Shown: positions 56,605 through 64,000 of the stretch, one piece after another
How positions within the stretch are numbered: the stretch's first letter is position 1
Layout: each line of letters opens with the position of its first letter
Source of the DNA: Arthrobacter sp. StoSoilB20
GTDB taxonomy: Bacteria > Actinomycetota > Actinomycetes > Actinomycetales > Micrococcaceae
Direction of reading: 5' to 3'
NCBI RefSeq assembly: GCF_019977295.1
Contig: NZ_AP024651.1
Span: 3,038,001-3,102,000 of the forward strand
Length of the DNA stretch: 64,000 nt
Notes under the pieces: generated by a model
Database searches by the model: none
Told to the model about the DNA's origin: nothing
What the model saw: only the letters and a program-made list of their open reading frames with translations
Made by a program: the position numbers and the translations under genes

Positions 56605-59600
56605 GTGGGCGGAAGCCGGCAACGCAACAGGCTCACGGCAATTCTGGCAACGGCCAGCCTGGCAACGGCGGCGCTTACCGGGGTGCTGACGGCGGGCCCG
56701 GCTTTTGCGGACCAAGCACGGCAAACTGTGGCCACCGGTCTGACCAATGCTGCCGGCACTGTGGTGGATCCTGCCGGACGCCTGTGGGTTTCCGATGCAC
56801 GCGCAGGATTCTGTCGCGTAACAGAGGCATCCGGTGCAACCGCGGGTGGACTGGAAACAAACACCTGCCTGGGCGGGACACTTCCAGGTCACGCCAATGG
56901 TCCGGCCCTGGCCGGTACGCCGGCCATGATCGATCCCTCCCCTGCCAGCCACGGCAATGGCGACGAAATCGCATTCATTCCTGATGCCGCCGTCGGAAGT
57001 TCCGACGTCGTACGGGCGCTCTGGAATACTGGCAGCGGGCTGTTCAAATACGACGGTGCCCTCACCATCTTTGACGGCGACCTGCGGCCTAACGCCGTCA
57101 GCGACGGTCCGGACGGCAATATCTACCTCTCGTTCGCCAACGCCCGGTCGATCGTGAAGATCGTGGACCCCACGGCGCTGCATCCGAGCATCGAATCCAT
57201 CGCATCGGTAAACTCCAAATCCCTCAGCCTTGCGGCCACGCACCGCAACAGCGCGGGGAATGTTGTGGTGTACGTCGCCGAAACTACCGGACTGACAGTA
57301 TTTACGGCTCCGGACGACGGTGTCCTGACCAACTATGTCCCGACGCCCCTCTATAACGTCGGTAAGCCGACGGCGATCTTCTACGACTGGCAATCACCCC
57401 TGGTCCTCTACACGGGAACCGGCGGTGGAACAACCACAGCTGATGCCGGCAAGGACACGATCACCAGGATTGACCTGAGCACGGACACCGTCAACAACCA
57501 ATGGGCCCTCGGCTTCAGCAAGATCGGTGGCCTGACCATGCGTGATGGCAAACTCCTGGTCATGGAAGACCCGGGACAGCTGGACCCCGCGAAGCCCGCT
57601 GAACGCGGCAGGCTGCTCGCCTTGGGAGGCGTTGTTCCATCCATCGTCAGCGGTCCGACGGCGGCAAACGGAACCCAGGCTGCCAACCCCGCCTTCACCA
57701 ACGATTCCACGCCAACGTTCACGGTAGCCTCAACACCTCCGGGCGGCGCGCTTGAATGCAGTCTGCAGTTGAGCACCGCGACGCCGGTGTGGCAGGTGTG
57801 CACCGGCGGAACGTTTACACCGTCCACGGCTCTGGCCAACGGGGCCTACACGTTCTCAGTGCGGGCGGCACCAACCGGCCTCCCGGTATCACGGGCATTC
57901 ACTGTCGACGTCACGGCTCCTGCAGCCCCGGTTATCACCTCACCTACTGCCAACGCAACCGTCAACGGCTCCCCTGTCCTGGGGGTCACTTCAGATACCG
58001 ACTCGACCCTGTCCTGCTCGGTGGATTCCACCACGGCTTTTACAGCCTGCAGCAACGGACAGGTCCTGAGCCTGGCCACAGCAGGTCAACATGTGCTGCG
58101 GGTTCGGGCCACGGACATGGCAGGCAACGTCAGCCCCGTCGCCTCTGTGACCGTGACTGCCGATCTGACCGCACCCCAGGTATCGATCAGTTCGCCGGCA
58201 GAAGGAGCAACGGTGGGCATCTCGCCCTCATTCACCTTCGCTTCAACTGCTACGGACATTGCTGGATTCCGGTGCAAGCTGGGCTCAAATGCCTACACGG
58301 CCTGCACCTCGCCCAAGGCCTACACCAACGTTCCAAGCGGTCCCGTCAGCTTCACGGTTGAAGCAAGGGACAACGCAGGAAACACCTCTACTGCCACGAG
58401 GAACGTCACCGTGTTTGCCGCCGACACGGCTCCGCCGGTTGTCACTGCGGATCCGGTTGCCGGCACCTACGGCGCTGGTAAGTCCATCACGTTGTCCGTC
58501 AATGAGGCCGCCACCATTTACGTCACCACAGATGGTACGACGCCTACGACGTCGAGTCCGGTGTACTCCGGCCCTCTTCCCTTGACCTCCCTGACCCTTA
58601 AGTACTTTGCAAGGGATACGGCAGGAAACTCCTCGGCCGTCGCAACCCAGACCTACGTGCTGGACAACACTGCACCCACCCTGACCGTGGCGCCGGCCGC
58701 TGGAGGATACGCCTCGGGACAACCAGTGACCATGTCATCGAGCGAACCGGGCAGCATCTTCTACACCACCGATGGCAGCACGCCGGCGACATCTGCCACG
58801 GGAAGCACGTCTGCCTACACCAACCCGATCGTGCTGACCGGCAACACCACAGTGAAAGCCGTTGCTGTGGACGCCTACGGAAATGCCTCCGCACTACTCA
58901 CACGGGTCTACACGGTGCTGGACACAACACCTCCGGTGGTTACGGTGGCACCGCCTGCGGGCAGCTACCCCGCCAACCAGCAAATCACCCTGACGGCAAA
59001 TGAGGCGGGTGCCAGCATCTACTTCACTACCAACGGCACGAATCCTACGGCTACAGCAGCCAACAAGTACTCCACGGCCATCACGCTGACCGCTGCCATG
59101 ACGCTGAAGTACTTTGCCGTTGACACCTCGAACAACAGTTCGGCCATCGCAACGCAGGCCTACACCGTGACTGCACCGCCGACGAATACCTGGAAGGACT
59201 ACACCGGTGATACAAAGAACGACGTCGTGGCACGCGACAACGCAGGAACCCTGTGGCTCTACCCGGGCAACGGTGCCGGAGGTTGGTTGACCCAGCGCTC
59301 GCTCGGCACAGGCTGGAACTCATTGAATGCGATCGTCCCCACCAAGGACTTCAATGGTGACGGACGCAGTGACGTCCTGGCACGGGACACCAACGGCGTC
59401 CTGTGGCTCTACCCTGGGAATGGGTCAGGAGGCCTCCAGCCCCGGGTCCAGGCCGGCACAGCCTGGGCAGGCATGACACTGATACTGGCACCGGGCGACT
59501 TCAGCGGCGACGGAAAGGCCGATGTCATCGCCAGGGACTCTGCCGGAATCCTGTGGCTTTACCGAGGGAACGGCACCGGCGGCTTCGCTTCGAGCGCCCA

Positions 59601-59940
59601 AATCGGCACCGGATGGAATTCCATGAATGCCATCCTGAGCACCGGTGACTTCAACGGCGACAGCAAGACCGATGTCCTGGCCCGTGACACCTCGGGGATC
59701 CTCTGGCTCTACCCCGGAAACGGCACCGGCGGCTGGCTCAGCCGGGTCCAAGTCGGTAGCGGCTGGAGTGGAATGACCGCAATCCTCGGACCGGGCGATT
59801 TCAACGGAGACGGCAAGAATGACGTCCTCGCACGTGACGCCGGCGGCAACCTGTTCCTGTACCCAGGGAACGGGACGTCCGGGTGGCTCTCCCGCAGCCA
59901 GGTGGGCTGGGGCTGGGGAGGTTTCACTTCCCTGCCGTAG
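56605..59940 (+). CDS. Large secreted multidomain protein (propeller, Ig-like, chitobiase C-terminal, FG-GAP)
   Basis: About 1111 residues from the GTG at 56605 (MGGSRQRNRLTAILATASLA), giving a clean signal peptide ending AGPAFA. The frame is open back to a GTG at 56497, but those 36 codons derive from the lipoprotein remnant. Domains: a beta-propeller/NHL-like region (~40-350), Ig-like modules (~355-600), three chitobiase/beta-hexosaminidase C-terminal repeats (TIYVTTDGTTPTT, SIFYTTDGSTPAT, SIYFTTNGTNPTA), and five FG-GAP repeats (DFNGDG..DVLARD..G.LWLYPGNG) to the end. No catalytic domain is evident; a wall- or polysaccharide-binding role is inferred. Confidence 0.85.
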   Translation: MGGSRQRNRLTAILATASLATAALTGVLTAGPAFADQARQTVATGLTNAAGTVVDPAGRLWVSDARAGFCRVTEASGATAGGLETNTCLGGTLPGHANGPALAGTPAMIDPSPASHGNGDEIAFIPDAAVGSSDVVRALWNTGSGLFKYDGALTIFDGDLRPNAVSDGPDGNIYLSFANARSIVKIVDPTALHPSIESIASVNSKSLSLAATHRNSAGNVVVYVAETTGLTVFTAPDDGVLTNYVPTPLYNVGKPTAIFYDWQSPLVLYTGTGGGTTTADAGKDTITRIDLSTDTVNNQWALGFSKIGGLTMRDGKLLVMEDPGQLDPAKPAERGRLLALGGVVPSIVSGPTAANGTQAANPAFTNDSTPTFTVASTPPGGALECSLQLSTATPVWQVCTGGTFTPSTALANGAYTFSVRAAPTGLPVSRAFTVDVTAPAAPVITSPTANATVNGSPVLGVTSDTDSTLSCSVDSTTAFTACSNGQVLSLATAGQHVLRVRATDMAGNVSPVASVTVTADLTAPQVSISSPAEGATVGISPSFTFASTATDIAGFRCKLGSNAYTACTSPKAYTNVPSGPVSFTVEARDNAGNTSTATRNVTVFAADTAPPVVTADPVAGTYGAGKSITLSVNEAATIYVTTDGTTPTTSSPVYSGPLPLTSLTLKYFARDTAGNSSAVATQTYVLDNTAPTLTVAPAAGGYASGQPVTMSSSEPGSIFYTTDGSTPATSATGSTSAYTNPIVLTGNTTVKAVAVDAYGNASALLTRVYTVLDTTPPVVTVAPPAGSYPANQQITLTANEAGASIYFTTNGTNPTATAANKYSTAITLTAAMTLKYFAVDTSNNSSAIATQAYTVTAPPTNTWKDYTGDTKNDVVARDNAGTLWLYPGNGAGGWLTQRSLGTGWNSLNAIVPTKDFNGDGRSDVLARDTNGVLWLYPGNGSGGLQPRVQAGTAWAGMTLILAPGDFSGDGKADVIARDSAGILWLYRGNGTGGFASSAQIGTGWNSMNAILSTGDFNGDSKTDVLARDTSGILWLYPGNGTGGWLSRVQVGSGWSGMTAILGPGDFNGDGKNDVLARDAGGNLFLYPGNGTSGWLSRSQVGWGWGGFTSLP

Positions 59941-59954
59941 GGAGGTGGGACAAC

Positions 59955-59988
59955 GAGGGGCCCGGACGCTTATGCGTCCGGGCCCCTC
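59955..59988. terminator. Bidirectional terminator
   Basis: The 15-bp stem GAGGGGCCCGGACGC / GCGTCCGGGCCCCTC has loop TTAT and separates the convergent secreted-protein gene and GT2 gene. Confidence 0.88.
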
Positions 59989-60005
59989 CTTGATTCAGCA
60001 CATGC

Positions 60006-60962
60006 TTAGGTTCGTTCCTTCATCGGATGCATGGTGGGCCTGTTCGGGCTTGCCTGGATATCCAATTGCAGGGAGACCAGCAGCATCTGGACGCCGAGGA
60101 CAAAGGGAACCACAGCCAGCATCACTGATCCCGCCGTCGGTGATCCAACGCTTGCTGCAAGCACCCAGATACCGGCCACAAGGCCCATGACGATGAGGGC
60201 AATACCGGCGATCAGCAGGAGGGCAACTGCGGAGAACGACCACACCATGTACTTCCACCAGATACGGCGCCAGAAGCCGCCAAAAAGCATGGCAAGAAGT
60301 TCAGGAATGACTTTGCGGAGCTTGATGCTGGAGACTTCGTTGCCGTAAACAGCCGGAATCGGAACGTCCACAATCGGTACATCAAGGATGTTGAGGTGGA
60401 TCAGGAGATCGTTTTCGAAGCTGTAGCGAGCTGCCACCTTATTCATGGGGAGGCGGCGCAGGACCTCGGTGCGAATGGCCGTGTAGCCGTTCTGCGGGTC
60501 GAAGATGTGCCAGTAGCCCGAAGCAAGCTTGGTCATGAAGGACAACACAATGTTGCCGAAGATCCGGTAACCCGGCATCCCCGCGAATGATTCACCTGAG
60601 AAGAAGCGATTGGCTTTGGCGAATCCGTAACCATCCACCACCGGGTCAAGGAGCTGGGGCAGGTAGTCCGGATCCATCTGGGCGTCACCGGCCATTACCA
60701 CGTTGATGTCGGCCCCCAGTTCCATGGCGGCCTTGTGCGCCGTCAGGACAGCACCACCAACACCCTGGTTGACTTCGTGGCGGATCAAGGTGACCCTCCC
60801 GTCGTCGGCGCGACGTGCAGCCCCCGAGGTATCGTCCGGGCTGCAGTCATCGACGATCACGATGTCATCAACAAAATCAGGCATCGTTTCGATGACCTGT
60901 GCAATGTGGTTTTCTTCTTTATAGGCCGGTACTACCGCGGCAATTCGAACGCCTCGATACAT
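60006..60962 (-). CDS. Family 2 glycosyltransferase with C-terminal membrane helices
   Basis: 318 residues. The GT-A domain (~1-235) has AVVPAYKEENHI, the metal site MAGDAQMDPDYLP (DxD-like), and IVIVDDCSPDD. Two helices follow (~238-300). It resembles polyprenyl-phosphate sugar (DPM1-like) synthases. Together with GtrA next door it could supply and flip a lipid-linked sugar. Confidence 0.9.
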   Translation of the reverse strand: MYRGVRIAAVVPAYKEENHIAQVIETMPDFVDDIVIVDDCSPDDTSGAARRADDGRVTLIRHEVNQGVGGAVLTAHKAAMELGADINVVMAGDAQMDPDYLPQLLDPVVDGYGFAKANRFFSGESFAGMPGYRIFGNIVLSFMTKLASGYWHIFDPQNGYTAIRTEVLRRLPMNKVAARYSFENDLLIHLNILDVPIVDVPIPAVYGNEVSSIKLRKVIPELLAMLFGGFWRRIWWKYMVWSFSAVALLLIAGIALIVMGLVAGIWVLAASVGSPTAGSVMLAVVPFVLGVQMLLVSLQLDIQASPNRPTMHPMKERT

Positions 60963-60965
60963 CGA

Positions 60966-61451
60966 TTATCCTTCGCTGCTGTTTGGTGTGAGTTTCGGTG
61001 TTGGCGCGTCGGTATCCGACTGGCCATCTGAGAGTTCGCTGCCGCTGTCCGTTTGCTTCTTTTGCGGGAAGACCCAGTGCTTGTAAATAAAGTAGTTCCA
61101 TCCCATGGTCACGATGGTCGCCACCACTTTACCCACCACGTATCCGGCACCGATGAACTGGAACAGCTCAACTATGCCCATCACGGCGAGGGTGTTGAAA
61201 ACCAGCAGCCCTGAGTAGCGGAGGACGCCGCCCAAAGCTGTTCCTCCGCCGTTGAAGGCAAAGTGTCGCTGCAGGAAGTAGTTGAAGAAGAAGCTGCCCC
61301 AGAAGCCTGCGCCGGTCGCCAGCCATAGCGGCCATCCGAAGACCTGGTAGCACAGGGCCAGCAGACCGAGGTCCAGGAGGAAGCTCAGGCCGCCGATCAG
61401 GAGGAACTTGAACAGGCTGGACGCCAGGAACTTGGAGATGAATGCCTTCAT
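60966..61451 (-). CDS. GtrA family membrane protein
   Basis: 161 residues with four hydrophobic helices (FLLIGGLSFLLDLGLLALCY; FFFNYFLQRHFAFNGGGT) typical of GtrA, the candidate flippase for lipid-linked sugars. A Ser/Asp/Pro-rich tail of ~25 residues is extra. It lies four bases from the GT2 gene, so the two are coupled. Confidence 0.9.
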   Translation of the reverse strand: MKAFISKFLASSLFKFLLIGGLSFLLDLGLLALCYQVFGWPLWLATGAGFWGSFFFNYFLQRHFAFNGGGTALGGVLRYSGLLVFNTLAVMGIVELFQFIGAGYVVGKVVATIVTMGWNYFIYKHWVFPQKKQTDSGSELSDGQSDTDAPTPKLTPNSSEG

Positions 61452-61453
61452 AA

Positions 61454-63562
61454 TCAGCAGATCCTTCCGAGCGGTGCAATGCCATCGGGGTTCCGGTTCT
61501 CGAGGATCCCCGCGACACCATCGAGTTGGATCCGGTCCTTGGCAGCGGCGTCAAATGCTTCTTTGCCTCCGGGCAGCTGCGACCAGTCGATCTTGTACAG
61601 CGCAGCATTGCCTTCCCGGACAACAAGTTGAAGGTAGGGAATGGAGTCAGGCTGGGTTAATCCCGCCTTTGGCTCGTCCCACGCCCGGATCCGGCCATCG
61701 GCAATGTACACCCATTCAATGCCCAATTCAGCGGCTGCGTCCCGCGCCTCTGAATCCGTGGCAAGCTCGGGAAGCTTTTGAAGCACCAACAACTGGCGGT
61801 TCGTGGGAAGGATTTCGAAGTGGCGGATCATGGGCATGCGGTTGCCCAGTGCGTACATCCAGACTGAACCGTCGCAGGAGTCGTTCAGGACGGTGGCATC
61901 CTGTGGCACGTACTGGTCCATCTTGCTGAGCAGCCCGACTTCGGACGCGCTCAACGTGGCACCGTCCACCTTGGTATTGATGTTGATGCGTTGGGCGTTT
62001 TGCTTGAAATAAGGGATGGCCGCAATACCACTGACAAGGAGCACTGCCGCGGCGGCAACTGCAGTGACCACGTGGCTTGGCCTGCGACCGGCTTTGCTTC
62101 CATCCGCAGTGGTGCCAGCCGACCTGCTGCGCACCTTTTCAATCAGCCAGGCAATGCCTTCGGCAAGCTGCGCTACTCCCAAGCCCGCAAGGGGCACCAG
62201 GAGCATGACGAGGATACCGAAAATACGCCATTGGTCGTCGTAGAACGGGGCTGTCAGGGTCATGAAGCGCGGGTTGTCCGTTCCCATGGTGTAGACCGAG
62301 AGGAAAGCGAAAGCCAGGACAGGACCGAAGTACCACCACATCCGGATTCTGAGTACTACCGCCAGGCAGCCGAGCGCCACAAGGGCCGTCAGGATCGGCA
62401 TGGCCATGGAACCGTGGTTCAGGAAGATGATGTTTTGGATTGCGCCGTTGCGGTCGGTGTCCGCGGCCCAAACCTGCTTGGAGACGCGTTCTGATTCCTT
62501 CAGCATCTGGGCGATGATCGGCCAGCCAAGGACCACTGCCAGAACACCGGAGACTGCAAGGTAAACGGTGATGCCAAGGATCCTGCCCTTGCGGCGGATC
62601 AGCGCGGAAAGCAACCAGAAAATCAGTACGGGGAGCACCACGAAGGCGAGCGAAGGATGGACTGCTATCAGTCCTACCGCTCCGAAGGCTATGCCAGGGA
62701 TCCAGAACTTCTGCCGTTCCACTGCCCCTCTGACTGCAAGCAGGGCAAACGGGCCCACCAGCAGCATGCCTGCAAAGAATGGAATCAGCGGGCCACGCCA
62801 GAGGAGATCGTACGGGTATACGGTAAACCAGCCGGAAACGGCTGCGGCGGCAGCCAAGGCAACCGGACGGCGGGTGACCAGCATGGTCAAGGCCATGGTG
62901 CTCAAGGGGAGTTGAACTGCCATCATCACCAGGACAAAGACATTCAGGAATACCGGGATGCTGACGCCGCTCATCGGCCAGAAAAGCGACAACACCGCAT
63001 GGAAGGCAATCGGGTAGCTCCGGATCGGAGCCTCAGGAATTGTGGTGTCGTAGTAGGCAAAGTTGCCGGCGACACTCGGATCCCATTCGTGGTTCACCGA
63101 AATAAGCCGGATCATGTTGGCGTGCCAGGGAATATCCCAGTCCTGGTTGATCCCCTGGAGGCCTTCGGTACCCACGATCCATGAGACCGCCGCAACAACA
63201 CCGCCGGCGGCCAGGCCGGCGAGGAGGATCCACCACGAGCCCTTAAAGCCCTGTTTTCCGAAGACAGGCGGCTGGGCAGGGACCCCGAACTTATCCGGGA
63301 AATAGCGCCTCAGCGCAATCCTCACAGCAAACAGGAGCGCAGACAGGACCAGCAGGACAGCAGTCACCGGAAGCAACTGCCAGCTCAGTCCCAGCGCGTT
63401 GCCCATGACACCGATGACGGTCAAAACGCCCATTCCCAGCAACGGTGCCACTACGGGGAGCAATACGCGGCGAACACCCAAAGCTTCGCCCAGGATCCAG
63501 CCTGGACCCCACCACAACACAACGATCAGGAGTACACACAACAGCAGCGGGCCGATACCCAT
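61454..63562 (-). CDS. DUF6541-like polytopic membrane protein (GT-C-like)
   Basis: 702 residues with about 13 helices, an early extracytoplasmic loop (~150-200), and a soluble C-terminal domain (~530-702, including NDSCDGSVWMYALGNRMP). This topology fits GT-C-type glycosyltransferases that use lipid-linked sugar donors, and actinobacterial DUF6541 proteins. It probably acts with the GtrA/GT2 pair. It starts at ATG and its stop is two bases before gtrA. Confidence 0.78.
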   Translation of the reverse strand: MGIGPLLLCVLLIVVLWWGPGWILGEALGVRRVLLPVVAPLLGMGVLTVIGVMGNALGLSWQLLPVTAVLLVLSALLFAVRIALRRYFPDKFGVPAQPPVFGKQGFKGSWWILLAGLAAGGVVAAVSWIVGTEGLQGINQDWDIPWHANMIRLISVNHEWDPSVAGNFAYYDTTIPEAPIRSYPIAFHAVLSLFWPMSGVSIPVFLNVFVLVMMAVQLPLSTMALTMLVTRRPVALAAAAAVSGWFTVYPYDLLWRGPLIPFFAGMLLVGPFALLAVRGAVERQKFWIPGIAFGAVGLIAVHPSLAFVVLPVLIFWLLSALIRRKGRILGITVYLAVSGVLAVVLGWPIIAQMLKESERVSKQVWAADTDRNGAIQNIIFLNHGSMAMPILTALVALGCLAVVLRIRMWWYFGPVLAFAFLSVYTMGTDNPRFMTLTAPFYDDQWRIFGILVMLLVPLAGLGVAQLAEGIAWLIEKVRSRSAGTTADGSKAGRRPSHVVTAVAAAAVLLVSGIAAIPYFKQNAQRININTKVDGATLSASEVGLLSKMDQYVPQDATVLNDSCDGSVWMYALGNRMPMIRHFEILPTNRQLLVLQKLPELATDSEARDAAAELGIEWVYIADGRIRAWDEPKAGLTQPDSIPYLQLVVREGNAALYKIDWSQLPGGKEAFDAAAKDRIQLDGVAGILENRNPDGIAPLGRIC

Positions 63563-63634
63563 TCCTACGATCGCCTTTCTTAGATGCTTCCACCAGCCAT
63601 CCGTTGACAGACGACTCTTTGCAATTGGACGCGG

Positions 63635-64000
63635 TTAGTTACGTTCCCGCAGCCACGCCACAGCTTGATCGGCCGGGCCCTCGAACTGGACTGTTCCGGA
63701 GGACAACACCACGCCCCGATCGCAGATCCGGGAAATCATGTCGAGGTCATGGCTGACCACAACCAAAGTGCGCCCCTCGTCCGAGAGCTGCTTGATTTTC
63801 GCCAAGCACTTCCTCTGGAAAGGTTCATCACCCACGGCAAGGATTTCATCTACGAGGAAAATGTCCGGCTGGGTGTGAACTGCCACTGCAAAGGCGAGGC
63901 GGAGGAACATCCCCGAGGAATAGAACTTAACTTCGGTATCGATGAACTGTTCGATCTCGGAAAAGGCAACGATATCGTCGAACTTCTCTTGGATCTCCTG
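63635..64000 (-). CDS. Polysaccharide ABC exporter ATPase (partial)
   Basis: The last ~121 residues of an ABC ATPase of the Wzt/TagH type, truncated by the window edge. FYSSGMFLRLAFAVAVH holds the degenerate signature, IFLVDEILAVGDEPFQ the Walker B and D-loop, and VVVSHDLDMI the switch His. Walker A is outside the window. It probably exports the glycan or teichoic acid-like polymer made by this cluster. Confidence 0.9.
   Translation of the reverse strand, partial: QEIQEKFDDIVAFSEIEQFIDTEVKFYSSGMFLRLAFAVAVHTQPDIFLVDEILAVGDEPFQRKCLAKIKQLSDEGRTLVVVSHDLDMISRICDRGVVLSSGTVQFEGPADQAVAWLRERN

Overview
The window looks like a chromosomal segment of a high-GC actinobacterium in the Arthrobacter/Paenarthrobacter group (Micrococcaceae). 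This rests on the high GC, the multifunctional Kgd-type 2-oxoglutarate dehydrogenase, a SigR/RsrA pair with a GGAAT-N18-GTT promoter, a SAM-IV riboswitch, a 24-residue bL37 gene, a tmRNA tag AESKRTDFALAA, and several TANNNT-N6-start arrangements typical of leaderless actinobacterial mRNAs. No rRNA, integrase, transposase, phage module or CRISPR array was seen.

Layout. 0-5.6 kb: an NqrB/RnfD-ferredoxin reductase fusion, tRNA-Arg(CCG), a protealysin-type M4 protease followed by an emfourin-like inhibitor, a GlxA-type regulator with a candidate operator, a small membrane protein and a WYL regulator. 5.6-14 kb: HrpA helicase; a coupled sulfurtransferase-alcohol dehydrogenase-HIT operon; a cysteine-synthase-like enzyme; an MBL hydrolase. 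14-17.4 kb: Zur and a ZnuACB zinc importer behind a near-perfect Zur box. 17.5-28 kb: two CNNM/CBS proteins, Kgd, a GDSL-like protein lacking its nucleophile, a penicillin-binding-like serine hydrolase, a DUF4097-PadR operon with twin operators, and bL37. 28-33.2 kb: rsrA-sigR facing doxX-aroA-rsgA-hisN. 33.2-39.6 kb: SAM-IV riboswitch with a class V PLP enzyme, methyltransferase, MntR-like regulator, MFS exporter, small zinc-ribbon-like protein and an HtrA-like protease. 39.8-45.4 kb: ssrA, smpB, an M23 hydrolase, ftsX, ftsE and prfB. 45.4-50.2 kb: a compact Tad/Flp pilus cluster. 50.4-60 kb: a secreted-protein island (GH25 lysozyme with FG-GAP repeats, ceramidase-like protein, two paralogous lipoproteins, a rearranged remnant of that lipoprotein locus, and a multidomain adhesin-like protein). 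60-64 kb: a cell-surface polysaccharide cluster (GT2, GtrA, DUF6541, ABC ATPase) running off the right edge.

The least ordinary signals are: (1) repeated 15-19 bp tandem duplications, four of them lying exactly at gene 3' ends; (2) a sigR gene with two start/promoter options that parallels the Streptomyces sigR/sigR' feedback circuit; (3) a SAM-IV aptamer whose downstream hairpins can compete for the ribosome binding site; (4) the protease-inhibitor pair; and (5) an inverted duplication in the lipoprotein island whose intergenic core is identical while the flanking coding parts have diverged. No wholly new biological system can be proved from the sequence alone.
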